The notes under the pieces are model-generated. The model was not told the origin of the DNA, made no database searches, and worked only from the letters and a program-made list of their open reading frames with translations. From an uncultured Granulosicoccaceae bacterium (GTDB taxonomy: Bacteria; Pseudomonadota; Gammaproteobacteria; Granulosicoccales; Granulosicoccaceae): 35,576 bases of DNA. Of this stretch, positions 27,690 to 35,576 are shown piece after piece. Made by a program: the position numbers and the translations under genes. The stretch covers positions 1 to 35,576 of the forward strand of contig CAKZUP010000043.1 of NCBI GenBank assembly GCA_937922945.1. Direction: 5' to 3'. How positions within the stretch are numbered: the first letter of the stretch is position 1; each line of letters starts with the position of its first letter.

Positions 27690-28607
27690 ATGAAACCGAC
27701 CAACTACATTGGTCGGTTTGCTCCATCACCTACGGGCCAACTGCACTTTGGCTCGTTGTTATCGGCCGTTGCAAGTTATGCTGATGCACGGCATAACAGC
27801 GGTCGCTGGCTGCTCCGCATCGATGATATCGACCCGCCACGCACTATGCCGGAGGCGATGCAACAAATCCCACACACGCTTAAACACTTCGGGTTTTGTT
27901 GGGATGACGATATCATCTGGCAATCCAAACACACCGAACAGTATCAAAGAGCACTTCAAGCGCTGAATGAGGCAAGGCTGCTGTACCTGTGTTCCTGTAG
28001 CCGTAGCATGCTTCGCTCAAGCGCTATTTACCCGAGATTTTGTAAACCAGCGTCGACTACATCACGTAACGCTCATCCTGCGGCCATTGACGTTCAACAT
28101 AAGCTAACCGTATCGGATAATCAAAATGCCATACGCGTCATCATGGATGCGTCTGTTTCTTTTACCGATGCAATTCAGGGTGATCGCCACTATGAAGCGC
28201 AGAAGCACTTTGGAGATACGGTAGTGGTACGCCGCGATGAGCTTTTCTCATACGCATTGTGTTGCGCTGTTGATGATGCCAATGGCATCACTCACGTTGT
28301 AAGAGGTTCCGACTTACTGCCCACAACAGCTGCGCAAATAACCATCATGAAGCAGTTGAAATTGGCTGTGCCAAACTATGCGCACATTCCAGTGGCCACG
28401 AATGCGCAAGCGCAAAAACTCAGCAAACAAACACACGCCGCGCCCATTGATACCATGCCGACATTGCCGACTTTATTCAAAGCATGGGAATTTTTGGGGC
28501 AAGTGCCCTTTAAAACAAGTACGGTGGAATCGTTCTGGTCACAAGCCATTGAGCTTTGGCAGTTAAAGCGTATCCCCCGGTGCGAGTCGATTTGTGAGTC
28601 GCTGTAG
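27690..28607 (+). CDS. gluQ: Glutamyl-Q tRNA(Asp) synthetase (GluQ-RS)
   Basis: Attaches glutamate to the queuosine base at position 34 of tRNA(Asp); it is a GluRS paralogue lacking the anticodon-binding domain. The 305-residue protein has the HIGH-type signature RFAPSPTGQLHFGSL near the start, LRIDDIDPPR, the KMSKS-like KLSKQ (about 247), and a zinc site CSCSRSML with YPRFC (Cys, Cys, Tyr, Cys as in E. coli). It stands between dksA and the cbr genes, as in Pseudomonas. Its stop codon overlaps the hairpin at 28604-28619. Confidence 0.93.
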   Translation: MKPTNYIGRFAPSPTGQLHFGSLLSAVASYADARHNSGRWLLRIDDIDPPRTMPEAMQQIPHTLKHFGFCWDDDIIWQSKHTEQYQRALQALNEARLLYLCSCSRSMLRSSAIYPRFCKPASTTSRNAHPAAIDVQHKLTVSDNQNAIRVIMDASVSFTDAIQGDRHYEAQKHFGDTVVVRRDELFSYALCCAVDDANGITHVVRGSDLLPTTAAQITIMKQLKLAVPNYAHIPVATNAQAQKLSKQTHAAPIDTMPTLPTLFKAWEFLGQVPFKTSTVESFWSQAIELWQLKRIPRCESICESL

Positions 28608-28619
28608 CAGAACTGCTAC
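28604..28619 (+). terminator. Hairpin at the gluQ stop codon
   Basis: GTAGCAG, two bases and CTGCTAC form a perfect 7-bp inverted repeat that includes the gluQ TAG. No T-run follows, so if it terminates it is weak. It may instead separate gluQ translation from the cbr genes. Confidence 0.35.
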
Positions 28620-28637
28620 TACACGGTGATGAACAAC

Positions 28638-28676
28638 ATGAGTGAAAACTGTGAGTGAATCTTATGAATGAAAAGA
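28638..28676 (+). repeat. Three-unit 13-bp repeat over the cbrX-like start
   Basis: ATGAGTGAAAACT (28638), GTGAGTGAATCTT (28651) and ATGAATGAAAAGA (28664) lie end to end, with the third unit forming the start of the small membrane-protein gene. Each unit carries a start-like triplet and a GAGTGA or GAATGA core. Confidence 0.55.
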
Positions 28677-28852
28677 ACCGTCACGATCATACGTTGCTCA
28701 TTTTTTTTGCTGCGGTTTTTATTTTTAATTCACCACTAACCAACTGGTGGTCTCTGCTCGGCCTACCCTGGTATGCCATCTTTATCGTCTGGGCAGGATT
28801 CATTTTGCTTGCAGCATTGAACCTAAAGCGAGATCCCAGCGATGGGCGTTGA
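28664..28852 (+). CDS. cbrX: Small membrane protein upstream of the sensor kinase (CbrX-like)
   Basis: A 62-residue protein with two hydrophobic segments (LLIFFAAVFIFN and WYAIFIVWAGFILLAALNL) and a charged C-terminus (KRDPSDGR). A GTG at 28655 could add three residues. Its end overlaps the kinase gene by 11 bp, so the two are translationally coupled. In Pseudomonas a small gene called cbrX lies at this very place and is co-translated with cbrA; its own function is not well known. Name given by position, size and topology, not by strong sequence similarity. Confidence 0.72.
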   Translation: MNEKNRHDHTLLIFFAAVFIFNSPLTNWWSLLGLPWYAIFIVWAGFILLAALNLKRDPSDGR

Positions 28853-31787
28853 ATTATGGTGGTTGTTCGCGGCAGCTGTCGCCTATCTGGTGGTTTTGTT
28901 CCTGGTTGCTTATGCTGCTGACAGCGGCCGCATACCCAGTAACATTGTGCGTAGTCCGCTGGTATACACATTGTCGTTGGGGGTGTATGCGACATCCTGG
29001 ACGTACTATGGTAGCGTCGGATTGGCCGACACCAGTGGTTATGCGTTTCTGAATATTTATCTTGGTGTAACGGGTGCCTTCCTGCTCGGACCTTACATAC
29101 TCAAGCCGATACTGACGCTGTGCAGAGAATACCAGCTTACCTCCATCGCCGATCTGCTGGCATTTCGCTACGGCGGCAGAGGCACAGGCTTTGTGGTTAC
29201 CTTGTTTATGCTTATCGGCATCCTGCCCTATATTTCGTTGCAGATAAGGGCCGTGACAGAATCGGTTCAAGTGCTCAGCAAGCAAGTACCGCCAACCATA
29301 CTGGCTCTGGTGTTCTGCATCATGATTACGGTTTTTGCCATCCTGTTTGGTGCCAGACACTTATCACCACGTGAAAAACATCATGGGCTAGTGGTGGCCA
29401 TTGCATTTGAATCAGCCATTAAATTAGTTGCGTTGCTGGTTGCAGGTATTTTTGTTATCACGCAGGTATTCGACTCACCCGCCGCCATGGGTGAGTGGAT
29501 AGACACTCACGAAAGCTCCGTGAGCAATTTGTATATGCCTGCTAACTCAGGCCTGTGGTCTACCCTGTTGCTATTGGCCTTCTGCGCAGCCTTTTTATTG
29601 CCGCGGCAATACCACATGACGTTTGTTGAAAATGAAAACCCCAAACATCTGCGTACCGCTTACTGGATGTTCCCGCTTTATCTGTTGTTATTGAATTTAC
29701 CTGTCATACCCATTTTGTTTGCTGGAAGATACCTTGAACTGAATATAGCGCCTGATTTTTACGTACTCGGTATGACCTTAAGTTTGGGTAAGGAGTGGCT
29801 TGCCGTACTGGTTTTTCTTGGCGGTTTATCCGCCGCCAGCGCGATGATGATCGTTACTTCACTCGCGTTATCGTATATGTGTTTGAATCATCTGGTGCTG
29901 CCAGCATCGCTTTCGGGTGCACAGCCAACGGACTTCTATCGTCGCTTGCTGTGGAGCAAGCGCGTGATTATTGCGTTAATCATTGCCGCTGGCTACGGCT
30001 TCTATATTGTTATTGAACTGAACGAAGGTCTGGCAAGCCTGGGGCTTATCTCGTTTGTTGCCGCTGCACAACTGCTACCCGGCGTTATCGGTGTGCTGTT
30101 TTGGACTCGCGCCACGCAAGTGGGTTTTCTTGCAGGTTTAATCGGTGGCGCAATAGTCTGGTTTGCACTGCTAATACTGCCACTGTTATCGCCTGAATCC
30201 CGATTAATTGAAATCATACCGATACAAACCGACATCTGGACGCTTTCCACTTTTTGTACGTTAGCAACAAACGGTGTGCTGTTTATTATTGGCTCTCTGA
30301 TGAGTAAGCCTTCACTCGATGAAATCACCGCTAGTCAGGCCGCTATTGAACAAACCAGCTTTGCGCTTAGCGCACCCTACACGGCACGCTCTGCCCGACC
30401 CTATTTGTATTCCATGCAAGAGGTGTTGGGTGTGAAGGTTGCCGAGCAGGAAATGAACAGAGCACTTGAAGAAACCGGTTTGGACATCGACGAAAAACGT
30501 GCACCGGAACTGCGTGTGTTGCATGAGCGTTTGGAGCGCAACATGAGTGGCTTAATCGGGCCGACACTTGCGCGCACTATTGTCAGGCAAACCCAGCCCA
30601 GCGCCGATGCAGAGCTTCAAGGGCAAGACACCCGTTTACTGGAAATGCGACTGGAGGCATCGCGTGAACAAATGCGCGGCATGACAAAACAGCTGGACGA
30701 TTTACGCCGCTACCTACGCGATGTGCTGCATGAATTGCCTCTGGGTGCGTGTTCTGTATCAGCCGATGGCACGATCTATTTATGGAACTCAGCCATGCAG
30801 GCCATGACAGGCATTGCCGAACGCTCAGCCCAGGGTAGCGCCATTGCAAACCTGCCTGCACCATGGAACCAATTATTAGGCGACTTTACAAACTCTTCGG
30901 AGAACCATCGCTTCGATTGTCCGGTTACCGCTCACAATAAACGCGTCTCGGTGAACTTACATAAAGCCGATATTGGCACACCTGCAAACACTGATGCCGC
31001 GTTTGCTGGCCAGGTTATTCTTATGGAAGACCGAACAGAATACGATACGTTGGAAGCTGAGCTGGCGCACAGTGAACGACTGGCATCGGTGGGTCGCCTT
31101 GCCGCTGGCGTGGCACACGAGATTGGCAATCCGCTAACCGGTATTGCAAGCATTGCACAAAATATGGCGCACGATGCCGAACAGGCACCGGTACATAACA
31201 ATGATGAAGAATTTGGCGAGCAAGCCAATGATATATTGGAGCAAGTGAATCGCATCAATAGCATCGTGCGCTCCCTACTAACCTTTTCTCATGAAGATAA
31301 AATTAGCGGCAGTGTCTTTGAAAGCGTGCAGGTAGAACAGTGCGCACGCGAAGCACTACAGCTTGTACAGCTTGCATCCGACACGAAAGCCTTTCAGTTC
31401 GACATGAGCATTCCTGACAACATATGCGTTATGGCTGATGCGAATCAACTGGTGCAAGTGTTCGTGAACTTGTTGAACAATGCCTGCGATGCGTCACCCA
31501 GTGACGGTTGTATTTCAATAGTGGGTGAAGTGGTGGACGAGCACATCAACATCGCAATAAGCGATTCAGGACCAGGCATTGACCCATCGGTTATTGATCA
31601 AATCTTTGAGCCTTTTTTCACTACTAAAGCGGTTGGCAGTGGCACAGGGCTCGGTCTGTCGCTTGTGTATAGCCTCGTGTCAAAGCACGGTGGTCGCATT
31701 CGCGTTGACGAACAATACAGCGACGGTACCAGAATGGTGGTGAGCCTACCTATTGCCGGTTCGAACAATACAGGCATAGCAGGATGA
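28842..31787 (+). CDS. cbrA: CbrA-like sensor histidine kinase with SLC5 transporter domain
   Basis: A 981-residue membrane protein, the same size as Pseudomonas CbrA. Residues 1 to about 490 form a sodium:solute symporter (SLC5)-like bundle of some 13 helices. A coiled coil (about 595-635), a PAS domain (ELPLGACSVSADGTIYLWNSAM), a dimerisation domain with the phospho-acceptor His759 (AAGVAHEIGNPLTG) and an ATPase with NLLNNACDAS, SDSGPGIDP and GSGTGLGLSLVYSLV follow. There is no attached receiver. CbrA is known to bind or transport histidine. It overlaps cbrX by 11 bp and the regulator gene by 4 bp (ATGA). Confidence 0.92.
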   Translation: MGVELWWLFAAAVAYLVVLFLVAYAADSGRIPSNIVRSPLVYTLSLGVYATSWTYYGSVGLADTSGYAFLNIYLGVTGAFLLGPYILKPILTLCREYQLTSIADLLAFRYGGRGTGFVVTLFMLIGILPYISLQIRAVTESVQVLSKQVPPTILALVFCIMITVFAILFGARHLSPREKHHGLVVAIAFESAIKLVALLVAGIFVITQVFDSPAAMGEWIDTHESSVSNLYMPANSGLWSTLLLLAFCAAFLLPRQYHMTFVENENPKHLRTAYWMFPLYLLLLNLPVIPILFAGRYLELNIAPDFYVLGMTLSLGKEWLAVLVFLGGLSAASAMMIVTSLALSYMCLNHLVLPASLSGAQPTDFYRRLLWSKRVIIALIIAAGYGFYIVIELNEGLASLGLISFVAAAQLLPGVIGVLFWTRATQVGFLAGLIGGAIVWFALLILPLLSPESRLIEIIPIQTDIWTLSTFCTLATNGVLFIIGSLMSKPSLDEITASQAAIEQTSFALSAPYTARSARPYLYSMQEVLGVKVAEQEMNRALEETGLDIDEKRAPELRVLHERLERNMSGLIGPTLARTIVRQTQPSADAELQGQDTRLLEMRLEASREQMRGMTKQLDDLRRYLRDVLHELPLGACSVSADGTIYLWNSAMQAMTGIAERSAQGSAIANLPAPWNQLLGDFTNSSENHRFDCPVTAHNKRVSVNLHKADIGTPANTDAAFAGQVILMEDRTEYDTLEAELAHSERLASVGRLAAGVAHEIGNPLTGIASIAQNMAHDAEQAPVHNNDEEFGEQANDILEQVNRINSIVRSLLTFSHEDKISGSVFESVQVEQCAREALQLVQLASDTKAFQFDMSIPDNICVMADANQLVQVFVNLLNNACDASPSDGCISIVGEVVDEHINIAISDSGPGIDPSVIDQIFEPFFTTKAVGSGTGLGLSLVYSLVSKHGGRIRVDEQYSDGTRMVVSLPIAGSNNTGIAG

Positions 31788-33097
31788 ACAGAATACTGGT
31801 TATTGAAGATGAAGAAATCATCCTCAAAGCACTAACAAAACTGCTGGTACGTAATCACTTTGAAGTCACGACGGCAAAAACGGTTGAAGAAGCAATAGAA
31901 GCACAGCCACAATCGTTTGATTTAATACTGGCTGACTTACGCCTACCAGGCGTGGAAGGCACTGAGATTATCCCGGTTGCCGACCCCATTCCAGTGGTGA
32001 TCATGACCAGCCATGCCAGCGTTCGTTCGGCTGTGAGCGCCATGCGATCGGGTGCGATAGATTACATCGCCAAACCATTTGATCACGATGAGCTGTTACT
32101 GATTATCGAGCGCTCTTTGCAACGTAACCGTATGCGGGCTCAAAACCAATCGCTGCGACAAGATTTAAAGCGTCTGGTGCCGTCTGAAAATATCATTCGG
32201 TGTGAGGGCATGACGCAACTCATTAACTCGTTATCTACCCTGAACGACAGCGAACGGTTCGTGGCATTGCACGGAGAATTTGGCACTGGCAAAGAATTGC
32301 TTGCACGCGTTGCGCACACCAATGGCGACCGTGCAGATGCCCCTTTCGTGGTCGCCGACTTACCATCGATTGATTCGGCCCGTATGCAAGTGACCTTGCT
32401 CGGTGGTGAGCGCCCGCAACCCGATGAAGATTTTATGCCGGGCGGGCTACTACATTCTGCGCATAACGGTACGCTGATTATCCGCCACCCAAGTGCCCTA
32501 CCCGATACGGTTCAAATTGCATTGGCAGAAGCACTGGATAATCGCGAAACCAACGGCACGACCGGTGTTCGAGCTATCAACGTTAGAACCGTACTGATCA
32601 GTGATACAACACTTGCAGAACAACTGGACATCGGCGCATTGCAAAGTGACTTGGCAACTTTATTCATGGACAACGAGTTCGCCGTGCCTGCCCTACGGGA
32701 CATGCCCAATGACATTTCGCTTATGGCTGAAAACTATTTACAGCATTTCTGCCGTTACCATCATCGCCAGCTGCTGAGTTTCTCCGAGAATGCGCAAGCG
32801 GCCTTAAAAGCGTATCGCTGGCCTGGTAACGCAGAGGAACTCAAAAACGTCATAGAGCGCGCTGTGCTGCTTGCCCGTGATAACCAAATTACCCCGAAAG
32901 ATCTGGGCTTGAGCTCGCTGTCGGAAACTGAAACACAGCACGATTTGAGTCTGGATGAATACTTTCGCTATTTCGTTACGCGGCACCAAGCGAACCACTC
33001 CGAAACAGAACTCGCTAGTCGACTGGGTATTAGCCGAAAAGCACTGTGGGAGCGTCGACAAAAAATGCAGCTACTGCGCGACCAACACACAAATTAG
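31784..33097 (+). CDS. cbrB: CbrB-like NtrC-family response regulator with degenerate AAA+ domain
   Basis: A 437-residue regulator encoded directly after the kinase. The receiver (1-115) is intact, with Asp51 (LILADLRLP), Thr75 (VVIMTSHA) and Lys97 (YIAKPF). Walker A is kept (GEFGTGKE, 164-171). The region that should hold GAFTGA reads GGERPQPDEDFMPGG (207-221), and Walker B reads GTLIIRHP (229-236) where GTLFLDEI is expected. The AAA+ lid (RWPGNAEELKNVIERAV) and the C-terminal Fis-type HTH (ELASRLGISRKALWERRQ) are present. I infer it is not a normal sigma-54 activator and may act by DNA binding alone. The gene order supports the CbrB name. Confidence 0.87.
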   Translation: MNRILVIEDEEIILKALTKLLVRNHFEVTTAKTVEEAIEAQPQSFDLILADLRLPGVEGTEIIPVADPIPVVIMTSHASVRSAVSAMRSGAIDYIAKPFDHDELLLIIERSLQRNRMRAQNQSLRQDLKRLVPSENIIRCEGMTQLINSLSTLNDSERFVALHGEFGTGKELLARVAHTNGDRADAPFVVADLPSIDSARMQVTLLGGERPQPDEDFMPGGLLHSAHNGTLIIRHPSALPDTVQIALAEALDNRETNGTTGVRAINVRTVLISDTTLAEQLDIGALQSDLATLFMDNEFAVPALRDMPNDISLMAENYLQHFCRYHHRQLLSFSENAQAALKAYRWPGNAEELKNVIERAVLLARDNQITPKDLGLSSLSETETQHDLSLDEYFRYFVTRHQANHSETELASRLGISRKALWERRQKMQLLRDQHTN

Positions 33098-33101
33098 ATC
33101 A

Positions 33102-33118
33102 ATATTATTCAATAATAT
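33102..33118. promoter_or_regulatory. 17-bp AT-only palindrome ahead of acs
   Basis: ATATTATT, one C, AATAATAT is a perfect inverted repeat five bases after the regulator stop and about 30 bp upstream of the predicted acs -35 box. A stem without GC pairs is a poor terminator, so a regulator site is more likely. The owner is unknown; a CbrB-like or ArsR/FadR-like protein would be guesses. Confidence 0.4.
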
Positions 33119-33148
33119 CAATGTGTTAAGTGTTTTCTTACAGAGCAA

Positions 33149-33176
33149 TTGACACTCGTTGCCGTGCAGGTAAACT
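33149..33176 (+). promoter_or_regulatory. Predicted acs promoter
   Basis: A perfect -35 TTGACA (33149-33154), a 16-bp spacer and a -10 TAAACT (33171-33176, four of six matches) place +1 near 33183, about 26 bases before the acs ATG. No sigma-54 type GG-N10-GC element is evident here. Confidence 0.5.
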
Positions 33177-33208
33177 GCCATCATCGAAATAGAGATTAGC
33201 GTTTAGTT

Positions 33209-35146
33209 ATGTCCGAAGGTAAAACCTATCCGGTTTCCAAAGAATTTGCAGAGTCAGCGCATGCAGACAAAGCCAAGTACGATGCCATGTACGCCCAGTC
33301 AGTCGACAATCCAGATGAGTTCTGGGGTGAGCAAGCCGAGGAGCTTATCGATTGGTTCAAGCCGTGGGAGGCTGTTCAGGAATGGGATTTCCACAAAGCC
33401 GAGATCGCATGGTTCAAAGGCGCAAAGCTGAATGTTTCCTACAACTGCCTCGACAGACATCTGGAAACCAGAGCAGACCAAACCGCGATTATCTGGGAAG
33501 GCGATAACCCGGAAGAAGATCGGCACATAACCTACAAAGAACTGCACGATGAAGTCTGTCGTTTCGCCAATGCATTGAAAGGCATTGGTGTAAAAAAAGG
33601 CGATCGTGTTTGCATTTACATGCCAATGATTCCTGAAGCCGCTGTGGCCATGCTCAGCTGCACCCGCATTGGCGCGGTTCACTCCATTGTATTTGGTGGC
33701 TTTTCTCCCGATGCATTGAAAGATCGCATTAACGATTCAGAGTGTTCCATAGTTATAACCGCCGACCAAGGTTTACGTGGTGGCAAAAAAGTACCGTTAA
33801 AGACCAACGCAGACACAGCTTGCGAAAGCACTGAAAGCGTTAAGCGCATGGTTGTTGTAAAACGCGGCGGCGAACCCGTTGAATGGAAAGACGGCCGAGA
33901 CCTCTGGTATCACGAACTTATTGAAGCTGCGTCTAACGATTGCCCAGCAGCTGAAATGGATGCCGAAGATCCCCTGTTTATTTTGTACACCTCTGGCTCT
34001 ACCGGCAAACCGAAAGGCGTATTGCACACCAGCGGCGGCTACATTCTTCAAGCCGCTATGACGCACAAATATATCTTCGATTATAAAGACGGCGATATTT
34101 ACTGGTGTACCGCCGACGTGGGCTGGGTTACCGGGCACTCCTACATTGTGTACGGCCCATTGGCCAATGGCGCTACCACCATGATGTTCGAAGGTATTCC
34201 AACCTACCCAAGCGTTAGTCGCTTCTGGGAAATCATTGACAAACATAAAGTCAATACCTTCTACACCGCTCCAACCGCTATACGCGCGTTAATGGCCCAA
34301 GGTGAAGAGCCGGTTAAATCCACCAGTCGCAGTTCATTGAAGCTGCTTGGAACCGTTGGCGAACCCATCAACCCAGAGGCATGGGAGTGGTACCACAACG
34401 TGGTAGGTGACGCACGCTGCCCGATTGTTGATACATGGTGGCAAACGGAAACCGGTGGCATACTTATTTCACCACTACCGGGCGCAACCGATTTAAAACC
34501 CGGTTCAGCAACCAAACCGTTCTTCGGTGTTGTACCTGCCCTCGTTGATGAGCAAGGCAACATTCTCGAAGGCGCCACCTCGGGCAATCTGGTTATCACA
34601 CGCCCATGGCCTGGCATGATGCGCACCGTGTACGGTGACCACGAACGCTTCCACGAAACCTACTTCAAAATGTACCCCGGCTATTATTTCACTGGCGACG
34701 GTGCACGACGCGACGAAGATGGCTACTACTGGATTACCGGTCGTGTAGACGATGTTCTGAACGTATCAGGCCACCGACTGGGCACAGCAGAGATAGAAAG
34801 CGCGCTGGTGCTTCACGACTCTGTGGCAGAAGCAGCCGTTGTGGGTTACCCACACGATATCAAAGGCCAGGGCATCTACGCCTATGTAACGCTTATGAAC
34901 GATCAGGAACCAACAGAGGAATTGCGTGCAGAACTCGTTAAGCACGTGCGTTCCGAAATTGGCCCTATCGCCACGCCCGATGTTATCCAATGGGCACCGG
35001 GATTACCCAAAACACGTTCCGGGAAAATCATGCGACGTATCTTGCGCAAGATTGCTGAAAACGATGTAGGGAATCTGGGCGATACCTCGACACTTGCCGA
35101 CCCTGGCGTTGTAGACGGTCTGGTAGAGAATCGCGCGAACAGTTAG
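33209..35146 (+). CDS. acs: Acetyl-CoA synthetase (Acs)
   Basis: Activates acetate with ATP and CoA to acetyl-CoA, allowing growth on low acetate. The 645-residue protein has the full family length. [19 protein letters not shown] (A3), [22 protein letters not shown] (A5), [20 protein letters not shown] (A7), [19 protein letters not shown] (A8) and [10 protein letters not shown] (A10) are all visible. Lys606 in the last motif is the catalytic and acetylation-regulated residue in the family. It directly follows the CbrAB-like pair, with its own promoter. In other gammaproteobacteria acs is controlled by a different SLC5-kinase system, CrbSR, so control by this pair would be a testable variant. 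Confidence 0.97.
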   Translation: MSEGKTYPVSKEFAESAHADKAKYDAMYAQSVDNPDEFWGEQAEELIDWFKPWEAVQEWDFHKAEIAWFKGAKLNVSYNCLDRHLETRADQTAIIWEGDNPEEDRHITYKELHDEVCRFANALKGIGVKKGDRVCIYMPMIPEAAVAMLSCTRIGAVHSIVFGGFSPDALKDRINDSECSIVITADQGLRGGKKVPLKTNADTACESTESVKRMVVVKRGGEPVEWKDGRDLWYHELIEAASNDCPAAEMDAEDPLFILYTSGSTGKPKGVLHTSGGYILQAAMTHKYIFDYKDGDIYWCTADVGWVTGHSYIVYGPLANGATTMMFEGIPTYPSVSRFWEIIDKHKVNTFYTAPTAIRALMAQGEEPVKSTSRSSLKLLGTVGEPINPEAWEWYHNVVGDARCPIVDTWWQTETGGILISPLPGATDLKPGSATKPFFGVVPALVDEQGNILEGATSGNLVITRPWPGMMRTVYGDHERFHETYFKMYPGYYFTGDGARRDEDGYYWITGRVDDVLNVSGHRLGTAEIESALVLHDSVAEAAVVGYPHDIKGQGIYAYVTLMNDQEPTEELRAELVKHVRSEIGPIATPDVIQWAPGLPKTRSGKIMRRILRKIAENDVGNLGDTSTLADPGVVDGLVENRANS

Positions 35147-35171
35147 TTCGCGTACTTTAAGCCAGAAAAAT

Positions 35172-35199
35172 CCTCGGTGGTTTGGAAAAATCACCGAGG
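35172..35199 (-). terminator. Perfect 8-bp hairpin between acs and a HAD hydrolase
   Basis: CCTCGGTG, 12 bases and CACCGAGG form a perfect stem. On the minus strand it is followed by ATTTTTCTGG, so it works best as an intrinsic terminator for the HAD gene; on the plus strand there is no T-run. The plus-strand 3' arm contains GAGG, the ribosome-binding site of the small frame at 35205. Confidence 0.6.
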
Positions 35200-35204
35200 T
35201 AGCT

Positions 35205-35318
35205 ATGAGAGAACAACAAGCATTGATGAGTCGACTGCTTGGCACAGTAACGGGTGGCGGCTCGATGCTGAAAATCAACCGCGACAGTATGGGTATTGTT
35301 TTCCGGAAAGAAAGCTAA
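35205..35318 (+). CDS. Possible 37-residue protein
   Basis: A short frame with GAGGT four to five bases before its ATG, which is better than the sites of most genes here. The product has a central GTVTGGGSMLKINRD and a basic end (FRKES), with no membrane segment and no relative that I recognise. It ends one base before the convergent HAD gene's stop, which suggests a real boundary. Its ribosome-binding site lies in the 3' arm of the hairpin at 35172-35199 and would be hidden when folded. The hairpin may also block read-through from acs. Chance cannot be excluded at this length. Confidence 0.35.
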   Translation: MREQQALMSRLLGTVTGGGSMLKINRDSMGIVFRKES

Positions 35319-35319
35319 C

Positions 35320-35576
35320 TTAGGACAAACCCACTTTCCGATTGATATGCTCAACCAACTGCGCCATGTCAGGGTACGTGCTATCGGCGAAGGAGCAAGG
35401 TGCATAATCGGCAGCTACCGGCACATAGATGGTTGTCAGACCCGCAGACTTTGCTCCCTGTATGTCCGCAACCGGATTATCGCCTATAAATATTGAAGAG
35501 CAAATGTCAGCGTTTACATTTTCACAAGCGAGCTCGAAAATCGCTTTTTCGGGCTTTCGTATCCCAACAGCTTCTG
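35320..35576 (-). CDS. HAD-superfamily hydrolase, C-terminal part only
   Basis: The right edge cuts this gene, leaving about 84 residues read in the frame whose first complete codon is 35574-35572, with a TAA at 35322-35320. GIRKPEKAIFELA carries the motif II/III Lys, and FIGDNPVADIQGAKSAGL is the motif IV Asp pair with the Gly-Ala turn, as in HAD subfamily I phosphatases. The N-terminal DxDxT motif lies outside the window, so the substrate cannot be told. It runs convergent to acs and the possible small frame; the hairpin at 35172-35199 is its likely terminator. Confidence 0.85.
   Translation of the reverse strand, partial: EAVGIRKPEKAIFELACENVNADICSSIFIGDNPVADIQGAKSAGLTTIYVPVAADYAPCSFADSTYPDMAQLVEHINRKVGLS

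Noticed and set aside
28854..29360. Minus-strand 168-residue frame opposite the kinase gene
   Set aside because: It lies fully inside the SLC5-domain coding region, which is well matched to the CbrA family.
33797..34246. Minus-strand 149-residue frame opposite acs
   Set aside because: It is antisense to the conserved core of acetyl-CoA synthetase and has no start signals.
35172..35199. Hairpin as a strong terminator of acs
   Set aside because: The T-run follows the stem only on the minus strand, so it fits the HAD gene better; a weak effect on acs is still possible.

Overview
The window reads as a chromosomal segment of a marine-type gammaproteobacterium with moderate GC. The main argument is gene order: dksA, gluQ, a small membrane-protein gene, a CbrA-like kinase and a CbrB-like regulator follow one another as in Pseudomonas. 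However, acs follows instead of pcnB, and several proteins differ from their Pseudomonas counterparts, so I place it outside Pseudomonas without naming a genus. There are no rRNA or tRNA genes, CRISPR arrays, insertion sequences or phage genes. This is mostly core and catabolic DNA, with the novelty in individual proteins and control regions.

Layout. 1-5012: histidine utilisation. hutH and hutI are on the minus strand, hutF and hutC on the plus strand, and an unusually compact divergent promoter lies between hutI and hutF, with two HutC-type operators. 5059-6594: a LuxR-type helix-turn-helix fused to an alpha/beta-hydrolase domain that lacks its catalytic Ser and His. 6595-6949: a gap with short tandem repeats. 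6950-11531 (minus): a tartrate/malate-type dehydrogenase, then a periplasmic molybdenum hydroxylase (IorA- and IorB-like) with a diheme cytochrome c-like subunit. 11639-13368: a fluoroacetate-dehalogenase-like hydrolase and MurI. 13531-15630: a lipoprotein with a long acidic linker and kelch repeats. 15796-19203: a tight yoaA/dinG-tsaB-phosphopantetheinyl transferase operon. 19306-21728: three envelope proteins (TPR lipoprotein, OmpA lipoprotein, thrombospondin-3-like Asp-rich protein). 21826-24948: guaB-guaA. 25126 onward (plus): xseA, dksA, gluQ, cbrX-like, cbrA-like, cbrB-like, acs, a possible 37-residue ORF, and the end of a HAD hydrolase on the minus strand.

How the genes may work together. 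In Pseudomonas CbrAB controls use of histidine and other carbon sources, so the hut genes and cbrAB in one 35-kb window make a plausible carbon/nitrogen control unit, with acs as a further candidate target. The CbrB-like regulator has kept its receiver, Walker A and Fis-type HTH but lost the sigma-54 contact loop (GAFTGA) and the Walker B acidic pair. It therefore probably does not activate sigma-54 RNA polymerase in the usual way.

Other points worth following are a DksA with a histone-H1-like tail of about 157 residues, a fluoroacetate-dehalogenase active-site pattern, a YoaA-like helicase missing one expected iron-sulfur cysteine, and repeated 13-18 bp tandem duplications close to translation starts.
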